Shown one piece after another: positions 1 through 6,168 of a stretch of DNA of 10,352 bases. The translations under genes and the position numbers were made by a program. Below the pieces are notes generated by a model that saw only the letters and a program-made list of their open reading frames with translations, was not told where the DNA came from and did no database searches. Within the stretch, counting starts at the first letter, position 1, and every line of letters starts with the position of its first letter. Source of the DNA: Lachnospiraceae bacterium. GTDB lineage: Bacteria > Bacillota > Clostridia > Lachnospirales > Anaerotignaceae. The stretch lies in NCBI GenBank assembly GCA_028695945.1, contig JAQVIB010000055.1, forward strand, positions 1 through 10,352, given 5' to 3'.

Positions 1-16
1 TGTGCTCTTCCGATCT
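1..16. other. Illumina adapter remnant at the contig edge
   Basis: The first 16 bases are identical to the 3' end of the TruSeq read-2 adapter (…GCTCTTCCGATCT). They are almost certainly library sequence left on the end of an assembled contig, not genomic DNA. Genomic sequence appears to begin at about base 17. Confidence 0.93.
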
Positions 17-67
17 TTTACCAAAGCAGGAAGAAATTTTGCTGCGATTAAAAAAATAGCAGCTTAA
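17..67 (+). CDS. C-terminal tail of an unidentified upstream gene (partial)
   Basis: From base 17 the frame reads 16 codons (FTKAGRNFAAIKKIAA) to a TAA at 65-67. The residue mix is a plausible basic, amphipathic protein end. It stops 27 bases before the pgi start codon, a normal spacing inside an operon, and no convincing promoter lies in the gap, so pgi is probably co-transcribed with this gene. Too little remains to name the product. The open frame may also be chance, because 16 codons is short. Confidence 0.4.
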   Translation, partial: FTKAGRNFAAIKKIAA

Positions 68-94
68 AATACAATTATAATGGAGGCTTTTGGT

Positions 95-1501
95 ATGGAA
101 ATGAAAATTAAATTGGATTTTAACAACATGATGACGGACTTCGTTGGCGAGTATGGTATTTCGGAAGGAGATATTACAAAGCTTAAAAGCAAAATTGAAA
201 GTGCTAAAGGCGCCATGGTTACAAAAAGAGAAAATGGCAAGATGGACTGGAGAGATTTGCCTTACAATCAAGATGAAGTTGTGGAAGATATTATTGGATA
301 TGTTAATGAAATTAAGGATGAAATTGATGCCTTTGTTGTTTTGGGTATAGGCGGTTCTGCATTGGGACCAATTGCAGTTCAACAGGCAATTAATCACCCA
401 TATTATAACGAATTAACAAAGGAAAAACGTGGCGGATATCCTAAGCTTTATGTTGCAGATAATGTTGACCCAGAAAGACTAACTTATCTTTTTGATACAA
501 TTGATATTACAAAGTGTCTGTTTAACTGTGTTTCAAAAAGCGGCTCAACATCTGAAACTATGAGTCAGTTTATGATTATAAAGGAAATGCTTGAAGAAAG
601 ACTATCCAAAGAAGAGGCTGTAAAGCATATTGTATGCACCACGGATAAAGAAAATGGGAATTTGATTAAAATTGCCAAGACCGAAGGATATAAAACATTT
701 TTTATTCCAAGCGGTGTTGGAGGAAGATTTTCAGAACTTACGCCTGTTGGATTGCTTCCAGCAGCAATGTGTGGTATAGACATAAAGGCAATGCTTAAGG
801 GTGCAGCGTTTATGGACGAGCTGAGCAAGGAAGATGACATTTACAAAAATCCTGCTTACATGTATGCTATATTAAGCTACATAGCAATGGAGCAGGGCAG
901 AAATATTTCTGTGATGATGCCTTATGCAGACAGCCTAAAATACATTTCGGATTGGTATGCACAGCTATGGGCAGAGTCACTTGGCAAAAAGTTTGATGTG
1001 GACGGAAATGTTGTATTTGCAGGGCAGACACCGGTTAAAGCACTTGGTGTTACAGACCAGCATTCACAAGTTCAGCTATACACAGAGGGCCCTTTTGACA
1101 AAATTATTGTGCTTTTGGGTGTGGATAAATTTAAAGAAACAATTACAATACCTAAAATTTATGGCGACATTCCAAGTCTTGGATTTTTAGGCGGAATTAC
1201 ACAAAATCAGCTAATTAAAACTGAGCAGATGGCAACAGAGTATGCGTTGCTAAAGGGTGGAAAAGCCAACATGACTATTACCTTGCCAGAGGTTAATGAG
1301 TTTACTTTAGGTCAATTGTTATATATGTTTGAGGTAGCAACGGCATTTGCTGGTGAATTGTTAAATATTAACGCTTTTGACCAACCAGGGGTTGAAGAAG
1401 GGAAAAATGCAACATATGCCATGTTTGGAAGACCTGGATATGAAGAAAAAAAAGCGGAACTTGATGAAAGACCGAGTAAAAAAGATAAGTTTATGATATA
1501 G
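95..1501 (+). CDS. pgi: Glucose-6-phosphate isomerase
   Basis: This enzyme interconverts glucose 6-phosphate and fructose 6-phosphate in the cytoplasm (glycolysis and gluconeogenesis). The 468 residues are near the usual ~450 of the short bacterial form. Numbering from the chosen start, an N-terminal sugar-isomerase motif LGIGGSALGP lies at 83-92, the phosphate-binding SKSGSTSET at 147-155 and GVGGRFSELTPVG at 207-219. The catalytic residues of the family are present: Glu294 in WAESLGKK, His323 in TDQHSQ and Lys437 in GVEEGK. An in-frame ATG at base 80 is not used: the Shine-Dalgarno TGGAGG (81-86) overlaps it and sits 8 bases before the ATG at 95. The gene follows a partial upstream frame and ends just before a hairpin terminator. 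Identification is secure. Confidence 0.97.
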   Translation: MEMKIKLDFNNMMTDFVGEYGISEGDITKLKSKIESAKGAMVTKRENGKMDWRDLPYNQDEVVEDIIGYVNEIKDEIDAFVVLGIGGSALGPIAVQQAINHPYYNELTKEKRGGYPKLYVADNVDPERLTYLFDTIDITKCLFNCVSKSGSTSETMSQFMIIKEMLEERLSKEEAVKHIVCTTDKENGNLIKIAKTEGYKTFFIPSGVGGRFSELTPVGLLPAAMCGIDIKAMLKGAAFMDELSKEDDIYKNPAYMYAILSYIAMEQGRNISVMMPYADSLKYISDWYAQLWAESLGKKFDVDGNVVFAGQTPVKALGVTDQHSQVQLYTEGPFDKIIVLLGVDKFKETITIPKIYGDIPSLGFLGGITQNQLIKTEQMATEYALLKGGKANMTITLPEVNEFTLGQLLYMFEVATAFAGELLNINAFDQPGVEEGKNATYAMFGRPGYEEKKAELDERPSKKDKFMI

Positions 1502-1502
1502 T
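1494..1502 (+). promoter_or_regulatory. Candidate extended -10 promoter for niaR
   Basis: TGATATAGT overlaps the pgi stop codon and matches an extended -10 element (TGnTATAAT with one mismatch). No good -35 is seen. It would start RNA near base 1508, so the niaR transcript would carry the 1520-1561 hairpin in its leader. The assignment is weak and rests on the need for some promoter between pgi and niaR. Confidence 0.3.
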
Positions 1503-1519
1503 ATAAGCTGAAATGAAGG

Positions 1520-1561
1520 TAAGACCTTAGTGACGTTACGCCATTGAGGTCTTAGCTTTTT
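1520..1561 (+). terminator. Rho-independent terminator after pgi (or niaR leader attenuator)
   Basis: Arms TAAGACCTTA (1520-1529) and TGAGGTCTTA (1545-1554) pair over 10 bp with one G-U, around a 15-base loop, followed by GC and five T. It begins 18 bases after the pgi stop and ends only 18 bases before the niaR ATG, leaving no room for a promoter between hairpin and gene. It may therefore act as pgi terminator, as an attenuator for niaR, or as both. Confidence 0.75.
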
Positions 1562-1579
1562 AAGAGAGGAGGCAAAAAC

Positions 1580-2092
1580 ATGAATAGCGAAGACAGAAGA
1601 CGGGAAATATACAAGATATTAGCTGAAAGAGATACACCAATTAGTGCCGCTGTATTGGCAGAACGATTTAGCGTTACAAGGCAGATAATTGTAAAAGACA
1701 TTGCCCTTTTAAAGGCTGAAAAGAACGATATCCTTTCAACAGCAAAGGGATACATTCTTAATAAAGGAGAAACAGGCAGTGTGCAAAAAATGGTACAGGT
1801 TTGCCATGATGCACAGTCTATTGAGGATGAACTAAACACTATTGTTGACCTTGGAGGAAGGGTGCTTACAACAGCTGTGGAGCATCCGGTGTATGGAGTC
1901 GTTGGTGAAGCACTTAATATAAGAAGCAGGCGTGATGTTAAAAAGTTTTTGGAGAACATAAGCAAAACGGGTTGTGAGCCATTGCTTAGACTGACCAAAG
2001 GAAATCATATGCACCTTATTGAGACAGATGATGATGAGTGCATGGAGGAAATATGTGCCGAATTAAGGGAAAAAGGGTACTTGATTTTATAA
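1580..2092 (+). CDS. niaR: NiaR (YrxA/TM1602) family niacin-responsive transcriptional repressor, HTH plus 3H domain
   Basis: A 170-residue DNA-binding repressor of the family that senses nicotinic acid and controls NAD synthesis and niacin uptake genes in Firmicutes and Thermotoga. Residues about 5-60 form a winged helix-turn-helix (AAVLAERFSVTRQIIVKDI). The rest is a 3H domain. His76 and Glu84, His102, and His143/His145 in GNHMHLIE are in place. As I recall the Thermotoga TM1602 structure, the metal is held by His79, Glu87, His144 and His146; the spacing here agrees closely. The start is supported by GAGGAGG at 1566-1572. It is followed after 85 bases by a PfoR-type membrane protein, perhaps a target. 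No NAD biosynthesis gene is in the window, so the regulated genes must be largely elsewhere. Confidence 0.9.
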   Translation: MNSEDRRREIYKILAERDTPISAAVLAERFSVTRQIIVKDIALLKAEKNDILSTAKGYILNKGETGSVQKMVQVCHDAQSIEDELNTIVDLGGRVLTTAVEHPVYGVVGEALNIRSRRDVKKFLENISKTGCEPLLRLTKGNHMHLIETDDDECMEEICAELREKGYLIL

Positions 2093-2110
2093 TAGAAATA
2101 TGATATATTT

Positions 2111-2144
2111 TCTTTTGTCGCAAAAGGTGTATATACACATATGT
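2111..2144 (+). promoter_or_regulatory. Two adjacent inverted repeats between niaR and the PfoR-like gene
   Basis: CTTTTG (2112-2117) and CAAAAG (2121-2126) form a 6-bp stem with a 3-base loop. Directly after it GTGTATATACAC (2127-2138) is a perfect 12-bp palindrome, overlapped by ACATATGT (2137-2144). There is no T tract, so this is not a terminator. The position, 34-67 bases before the start codon, suits an operator or 5'-leader element. I cannot assign a regulator; part of the symmetry may simply reflect AT-rich composition. Confidence 0.35.
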
Positions 2145-2177
2145 ATTTGAGCATATATTTATATCGGAGGGTTAACT

Positions 2178-3260
2178 ATGGCAAAAGAAGAAAAGAAATT
2201 TACCATTAAGGAATTTTTAAGGCGGTATTTTATTAACGGTCTAAACGGCATGGCACTTGGACTTTTTTGCACACTTATTATCGGACTTATTATTAAGCAA
2301 ATTGGCGGATTTATAGGTGGAGATATAGGAAGCTTTATTATAGGCGTAGGTACACTTGCAAGTGTGTGTACGGGTGCGGCTATTGGCATTGGTACAGCTT
2401 ATTGTCTTGGAGCACCAAGATTAATTATTTTTTCATCTGCTGTAACAGGTCTTTTGGGTGCAAATGCTTCGGCTTTCGTTAGCGGAAAACTAATTGTTGA
2501 TGGAATTGTTAATCTTAAAGGGCCAGGCGACCCATTGGGTGCGTTTATAGCAGTTGTGGCAGGAGCAGAAGTAGCAAAATTGGTTGCAGGCAAAACAAAG
2601 GTTGACATTATAATTACACCATTTTTTACAATACTTGTGGGAAGTGTTGCTGGTGCAGTTGTTGGGCCTCCTCTATCAAAAGGAATGCTTTGGCTTGGGC
2701 AGGCAATTACAGTTGCAACAGAAATGCAGCCTTTTATTATGGGTATCATCATATCTGTTGTTATGGGAATTATACTTACTTTGCCAATTAGTTCTGCCGC
2801 TTTATCTATTGTACTTAGTCTTAGTGGGTTGCCCGCAGGTGCAGCTACAATTGGTTGCTCAACACAGATGATAGGCTTTGCAGTTGCAAGCTTTAGGGAA
2901 AATGGGTGGAACGGTCTATTTGCACAAGGTCTTGGAACATCTATGCTTCAAGTACCAAACATTGTTAAAAAGCCAGTAATTTGGTTACCACCTATTATTG
3001 CAAGTGCAATACTTGGCCCTCTTGGAACTTGCGTATTTAAAATGGAAAACAATCCTGCTGGTGGTGGAATGGGAACTTCCGGCTTAGTAGGACAGATTAT
3101 GACATGGCAAACTATGGCGTCCACCAGAAGTAGTGGAGTATTGATGTTTGAAATTATTCTTTTACATTTTGTATTGCCAGCCATACTAACACTTATAATA
3201 AGCGAGTACATGAGAAAAAAAGGATATATTAAACTTGGAGATATGAAACTTGATGTGTAA
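2178..3260 (+). CDS. PfoR/PTS_EIIC_2-family integral membrane protein (PTS IIC-like)
   Basis: A 360-residue, very hydrophobic, glycine-rich protein of the family that contains PfoR of Clostridium perfringens (COG3641, annotated as putative toxin regulator) and is also labelled PTS transporter subunit IIC. A short charged N-terminus (1-16) precedes about eight to ten membrane stretches beginning with GLNGMALGLFCTLIIG (21-36). Typical family signatures are NPAGGGMGTSGLVGQ (292-306) and GLPAGAATIGCSTQMIG (217-233). The C-terminus (345-360) is basic and probably cytoplasmic. The start is set by CGGAGGG (2165-2171). No IIA or IIB gene is nearby, so sugar phosphorylation cannot be assumed; the substrate is unknown. 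It lies downstream of niaR in the same direction and ends at a strong terminator. The family call is firm, the function is not. Confidence 0.85.
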   Translation: MAKEEKKFTIKEFLRRYFINGLNGMALGLFCTLIIGLIIKQIGGFIGGDIGSFIIGVGTLASVCTGAAIGIGTAYCLGAPRLIIFSSAVTGLLGANASAFVSGKLIVDGIVNLKGPGDPLGAFIAVVAGAEVAKLVAGKTKVDIIITPFFTILVGSVAGAVVGPPLSKGMLWLGQAITVATEMQPFIMGIIISVVMGIILTLPISSAALSIVLSLSGLPAGAATIGCSTQMIGFAVASFRENGWNGLFAQGLGTSMLQVPNIVKKPVIWLPPIIASAILGPLGTCVFKMENNPAGGGMGTSGLVGQIMTWQTMASTRSSGVLMFEIILLHFVLPAILTLIISEYMRKKGYIKLGDMKLDV

Positions 3261-3282
3261 CAGAATGTTTTTTGTCTGTATT

Positions 3283-3312
3283 GGAGATATGTGAGAACAT
3301 ATCTCTTTTTTT
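3283..3312 (+). terminator. Strong rho-independent terminator after the PfoR-like gene
   Basis: GAGATATGT (3284-3292) pairs perfectly with ACATATCTC (3297-3305) around a GAGA tetraloop and is followed by seven T (3306-3312). It begins 22 bases after the stop codon and closes the niaR-pfoR unit. Confidence 0.92.
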
Positions 3313-3430
3313 GTTACTTTTTTAATACAATGTGAAAAATTTGTTTGTAATATATGGTAATCAATGACATGGTTTTACAAAAAGATTTATCCTTTCGGTG
3401 GTATATTTTATTTAAAATTCAAATACAACA

Positions 3431-3469
3431 TAAGGCAGAGGAATAGTGCCTTAGTGAAAGATAAGGAGG
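3431..3469 (+). promoter_or_regulatory. Leader hairpin with alternative pairing over the Shine-Dalgarno of the LysM gene
   Basis: TAAGGCA (3431-3437) pairs perfectly with TGCCTTA (3447-3453), loop 9 bases. The CCTTA of the 3' arm (3449-3453) could instead pair with TAAGG (3462-3466), part of the ribosome binding site AAGGAGG (3463-3469). The two pairings exclude each other. The stems are short (7 and 5 bp), so a regulatory role is only a suggestion. The rest of the 216-base gap (3261-3476) holds the preceding terminator and AT-rich DNA in which I could not pick a convincing promoter. Confidence 0.35.
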
Positions 3470-3476
3470 CTTTTTA

Positions 3477-4709
3477 ATGCAGTACGAATTTCCTACCGAT
3501 GGCAGTGAATGTGCACCAAAGGATTTTAAGTTTCCCACTAACATAAAGCAGATGGGAAACGTAGACCGAGACTTGAAAATATACATGGAAGACTATGTAT
3601 ATACATATTTATACCAGTATGCAAGAAGCTATGGCGGTGTAGAAAAGCTGGCAGTGCTTGTTGGACGTTATATGATGGTTGACGATGCACAGGTGGTACT
3701 TATAAGTGGAGCAATACAGGCAAAAGACACAGTTAAGGATAAGGATGCAGAAATTTTTACAGAGGAAAGCTGGAATTATATAAACCGCCAAATGGCTACT
3801 TATTTTAAAGGGCTTTGTATTCTTGGATGGGTACATATTCAGCCTGATTTTGGCACATATCTTATGGCAAGGGATGAGGTTTTTCACAGGGAATGTTTTA
3901 AAGAAAAGTGGCAGTTGCTATTTGTAGTTGACCAAAGTGAGCGTGCTGACGGCTTTTATGTTTATAATAAGGACAAGTCTTCACTACGTAGTGCAAGAGG
4001 ATATTTTATTTATTATGATAAAAATGAAATGATGCAAAATTTTATGATTGAAAACAGCACAATAAAGCCACGTGCAGCCATTGAAGAAGTTGTTTTTGAT
4101 AATAAAGCATCGGGAAGGACTGCAGTTGAAAGGTTACTGGGAATTGCAGGGCGAAGAAAACCAGTATTGAAAGTAAGTGAAAGTAATATTGACAGAATAG
4201 ATGCGGCCTCAAGAATAAGACAAGTTCTACGTAAAAAAGAAGAAGATAGGGAAAAAGAAACGAAGAACAGATATGTTGCACTTACGGCAATTTGTGGTAC
4301 CCTGTGCTTTGCATGCCTAATGATGTGTGCAAACCTATTAAGCAACCGTAACAGAATAAATCACCTTGAAGAAGAGCTTAGTTCAGTTCAGCAATCTTAC
4401 ACTGCAATAAACAAGATGGTTGAAAATACCACGGCACAGGTGTTCGCTGCACAAAATACGGAAACAACTAAAGAAAGTGCAAAAGCACCTGCAACAGACC
4501 AACTTGAAGGACAGGTTGATGAAGAGCCTGTTGCAAATCAAACTGGAGAAATTCAGGTATACTGTGTTGAAGAGGGTGACAGCCTTTGGTACATAAGTCA
4601 AAAATTTTATGGTACGGATGATGAAGTTGAGCTGATAAAAAAGGCTAATGGAATTAATGATGAAAATGTAATTTTCTTGGGAGAGGAACTTATTATACCT
4701 AAAAGATAA
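3477..4709 (+). CDS. Membrane protein with degenerate JAMM/MPN-like N-domain, one TM span, coiled coil and C-terminal LysM
   Basis: A 410-residue protein without an assigned role. Residues about 35-165 resemble the JAB1/MPN/Mov34 fold: Glu56 seven residues before a Gly (EKLAVLVG), then GWVHIQPDFGTYL (117-129) and Asp133, followed by a VVD strand (150-152). Against the active pattern Glu…HxHx7SxxD, the Glu, first His (120) and Asp are kept, but the second His is Gln122 and the Ser is Met130, so peptidase activity is doubtful. A basic stretch (225-265) precedes one hydrophobic span (about 266-288), then a likely coiled coil (290-316), an acidic, Thr/Ala-rich linker, and a LysM domain (360-409; EGDSLWYISQKFYG). 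The positive-inside rule puts the MPN-like part in the cytoplasm and LysM at the cell wall. Start chosen from AAGGAGG, 7 bases upstream. It is monocistronic. The LysM call is secure; the MPN call rests on motif spacing. Confidence 0.85.
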   Translation: MQYEFPTDGSECAPKDFKFPTNIKQMGNVDRDLKIYMEDYVYTYLYQYARSYGGVEKLAVLVGRYMMVDDAQVVLISGAIQAKDTVKDKDAEIFTEESWNYINRQMATYFKGLCILGWVHIQPDFGTYLMARDEVFHRECFKEKWQLLFVVDQSERADGFYVYNKDKSSLRSARGYFIYYDKNEMMQNFMIENSTIKPRAAIEEVVFDNKASGRTAVERLLGIAGRRKPVLKVSESNIDRIDAASRIRQVLRKKEEDREKETKNRYVALTAICGTLCFACLMMCANLLSNRNRINHLEEELSSVQQSYTAINKMVENTTAQVFAAQNTETTKESAKAPATDQLEGQVDEEPVANQTGEIQVYCVEEGDSLWYISQKFYGTDDEVELIKKANGINDENVIFLGEELIIPKR

Positions 4710-4745
4710 GGTGTATTGTGGATGGTTTTAAATAGGTACAACACT

Positions 4746-4773
4746 TTGAATATTTAAGTGGATATGATATAAT
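4746..4773 (+). promoter_or_regulatory. Sigma-A-type promoter of the dCMP deaminase-xth unit
   Basis: TTGAAT (-35, 4746-4751) and a perfect TATAAT (4768-4773) are separated by 16 bases, with an extended -10 TG at 4765-4766. RNA should start near base 4780, giving a leader of about 24 bases that carries AGGAGG. Confidence 0.82.
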
Positions 4774-4803
4774 CCTTCTAAAATAATTTTAGGAGGATTT
4801 TTT
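4771..4803 (+). terminator. Terminator-like inverted repeat spanning -10, start point and Shine-Dalgarno
   Basis: AATCCTTCTAAAA (4771-4783) and TTTTAGGAGGATT (4787-4799) form a 13-bp arm pair with one T-G wobble and a 3-base loop, followed by T to base 4803. It is the only terminator candidate after the LysM gene. Its 3' arm contains the AGGAGG (4791-4796) of the dCMP deaminase. RNA read through from upstream would fold it, while RNA started at the local promoter near 4780 would lack most of the 5' arm. Confidence 0.68.
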
Positions 4804-5247
4804 ATGCGAGCAAGCTGGGATGAATATTTTATGGAAATTGCAGAAATCGTTAAAACACGTTCTACTTGTTTAAGACGACAGGTTGGGGCGGTTATAGTTA
4901 AAGATAACAGAATAATTACTACAGGATACAATGGTGCACCATCAGGTACAAGCCACTGTACAGATATAGGTACATGCCAGAGGATTGAAATGAACATACC
5001 ATCTGGAGAAAGGCACGAGCTTTGCCGTGCATTACATGCCGAACAAAATGCTATTATACAAGCGGCAAATATTGGTGTAAGTACTGATGGAGGAACTTTG
5101 TATGTTACCCTGCAACCATGTGTTATTTGTGCAAAGATGGCAATTAATGCAGGAATTATAAAGATTGTATATAAAGGGGCTTATCCTGACCCATTGTCTT
5201 TGGACATGCTACATGAGGCAGGGGTTGAACTTGTGGTGATGGAATAA
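4804..5247 (+). CDS. Deoxycytidylate (dCMP) deaminase
   Basis: A 147-residue zinc enzyme of the cytidine/deoxycytidylate deaminase fold, ComEB-like, converting dCMP to dUMP and so feeding thymidylate synthesis. The zinc and catalytic motif is intact: His78-Ala-Glu80 (HAEQNAI) with Glu80 as proton shuttle, and Pro105-Cys106-x-x-Cys109 (PCVICAK). NGAPSGTSHC (43-52) is the nucleotide-binding region typical of dCMP rather than cytidine deaminases. The length is normal for the short bacterial type. AGGAGG 7 bases upstream fixes the start. The stop is 13 bases before the xth start, and the two genes very likely share one transcript from the promoter at 4746-4773. It could be a broader nucleotide deaminase, but the dCMP assignment is the best fit. 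Confidence 0.93.
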   Translation: MRASWDEYFMEIAEIVKTRSTCLRRQVGAVIVKDNRIITTGYNGAPSGTSHCTDIGTCQRIEMNIPSGERHELCRALHAEQNAIIQAANIGVSTDGGTLYVTLQPCVICAKMAINAGIIKIVYKGAYPDPLSLDMLHEAGVELVVME

Positions 5248-5260
5248 GGAGAAGATGCAT

Positions 5261-6016
5261 ATGAAAATGATTTCATGGAATGTAAATGGTTTACGTGCCG
5301 CTGTGGGTAAGGGATTTTTAGATTTCTTTAAACAAGTAGATGCGGATTTGTTTTCGGTACAAGAAACAAAATTGCAGGAGGGGCAAATTTCCCTTGACCT
5401 TGAAGGTTACCACCAATATTGGAATTATGCTGTTAAAAAAGGCTATTCTGGTGTTGCTGTTTTTTCCAAGAAAGAACCGATTAGCGTTACATATGGGTTA
5501 GGTATAGAAGAACATGACCAAGAGGGCAGAGTAATTACTCTTGAATTTGATGACTTTTATTATGTAACAGCTTATGTGCCAAATAGTCAGGATAAAAATG
5601 CACGTCTTGATTATAGAGTTACATGGGAAGACGCTATGAGAGCTTATCTTTTAGAGTTGGATAAGAAGAAACCTGTTATCTTTTGTGGTGACCTTAATGT
5701 GGCACATGAGGAAATTGACCTTAAAAATCCAAAGCCGAACATTGGCAATGCCGGCTTTACCTATGAAGAGCGAGAAAAATTCACTGAGTTACTGGAAAGT
5801 GGTTTTGTAGACAGTTTTCGATATTTTTATCCAGATCTTCAAGGAGCATATTCATGGTGGAGCTACAGGTTCAGTGCTAGGAAAAACAATGCTGGTTGGC
5901 GTATAGATTATTTTGTGGTTTCGGAGCGTATCAAAGAAAAAATGACAGGTGCTTCCATACACAGTGATGTTATGGGTTCTGACCACTGCCCTGTGGTGCT
6001 TACTATGGAGTTTTAG
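5261..6016 (+). CDS. xth: Exodeoxyribonuclease III / AP endonuclease, family 1
   Basis: A 251-residue DNA repair enzyme that cuts at abasic sites and removes nucleotides from 3' ends (ExoA/Xth type). All family motifs are present: WNVNGLRA with Asn7, QETK with metal-binding Glu35, the Tyr105 region AYVPNS, GDLNVAHEEIDL with Asp144 and Asn146, SWWSYR (198-203), WRIDYF (213-218) and the catalytic SDHCPV with Asp241-His242. An in-frame ATG at 5255 lies only 3 bases after AAGGAG (5246-5251); the ATG at 5261, 9 bases away, is the better start. The ribosome site touches the stop codon of the dCMP deaminase, so translation may be coupled. I see no clear terminator after the gene. Confidence 0.96.
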   Translation: MKMISWNVNGLRAAVGKGFLDFFKQVDADLFSVQETKLQEGQISLDLEGYHQYWNYAVKKGYSGVAVFSKKEPISVTYGLGIEEHDQEGRVITLEFDDFYYVTAYVPNSQDKNARLDYRVTWEDAMRAYLLELDKKKPVIFCGDLNVAHEEIDLKNPKPNIGNAGFTYEEREKFTELLESGFVDSFRYFYPDLQGAYSWWSYRFSARKNNAGWRIDYFVVSERIKEKMTGASIHSDVMGSDHCPVVLTMEF

Positions 6017-6062
6017 GTGCTTTGTACTTAGTTAAATACTGTACTTACCACAGGGATTAAGG

Positions 6063-6068
6063 TATAAT
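6063..6068 (+). promoter_or_regulatory. Candidate upstream promoter of the CoA-transferase
   Basis: A perfect TATAAT lies 100 bases before the start codon, but the -35 position (TGTACT, 6040-6045, 17-base spacer) is poor. It is offered as one of two possible promoters. The 7-bp direct repeat GTACTTA (6024-6030 and 6041-6047) lies just upstream. Confidence 0.4.
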
Positions 6069-6120
6069 ATTCATAGAAAGTGCTATAAAGATAAGTGGCT
6101 ATTTTGTCCATTTAATTTGT

Positions 6121-6148
6121 TTGCTATTGCTTCTTTGGGCATTATAAT
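6121..6148 (+). promoter_or_regulatory. Candidate proximal promoter of the CoA-transferase
   Basis: TTGCTA (6121-6126), 16 bases, then a perfect TATAAT (6143-6148). RNA would start near 6155, leaving about 14 leader bases with the GGGGG ribosome site. This supports the ATG at 6169 over that at 6157. Confidence 0.55.
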
Positions 6149-6168
6149 CTTTATTTATGGGGGTATAT

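Noticed and set aside
80..94. In-frame ATG at 80 as the pgi start, and TATAAT at 76-81 as its -10
   Set aside because: The ATG at 80 overlaps the ribosome site TGGAGG that serves the ATG at 95. The TATAAT would place the RNA start downstream of that ribosome site, so it is not a useful promoter for pgi.
565..840. Minus-strand open frame of 91 codons inside pgi
   Set aside because: It lies wholly opposite a clear pgi coding sequence, has no ribosome site and resembles no family. The other minus-strand frames inside pgi, niaR, the PfoR-like gene, the LysM gene, the CoA-transferase gene and secE/nusG are rejected on the same ground.
2178..3260. Calling the IIC-like protein a genuine sugar PTS permease
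   Set aside because: There are no IIA, IIB or sugar metabolism genes beside it, and the PfoR family members lack a demonstrated phosphotransfer role. Only the family name is kept.
5989..6055. Perfect 9-bp inverted repeat CCCTGTGGT / ACCACAGGG around the xth stop codon, as a terminator
   Set aside because: The arms are 49 bases apart with no T tract, and the left arm is inside coding sequence. A few such chance pairs are expected in 10 kb.
6157..6168. ATG at 6157 as the CoA-transferase start
   Set aside because: It overlaps its own would-be ribosome site and lies almost at the predicted RNA start. The ATG at 6169 has GGGGG at a proper distance.
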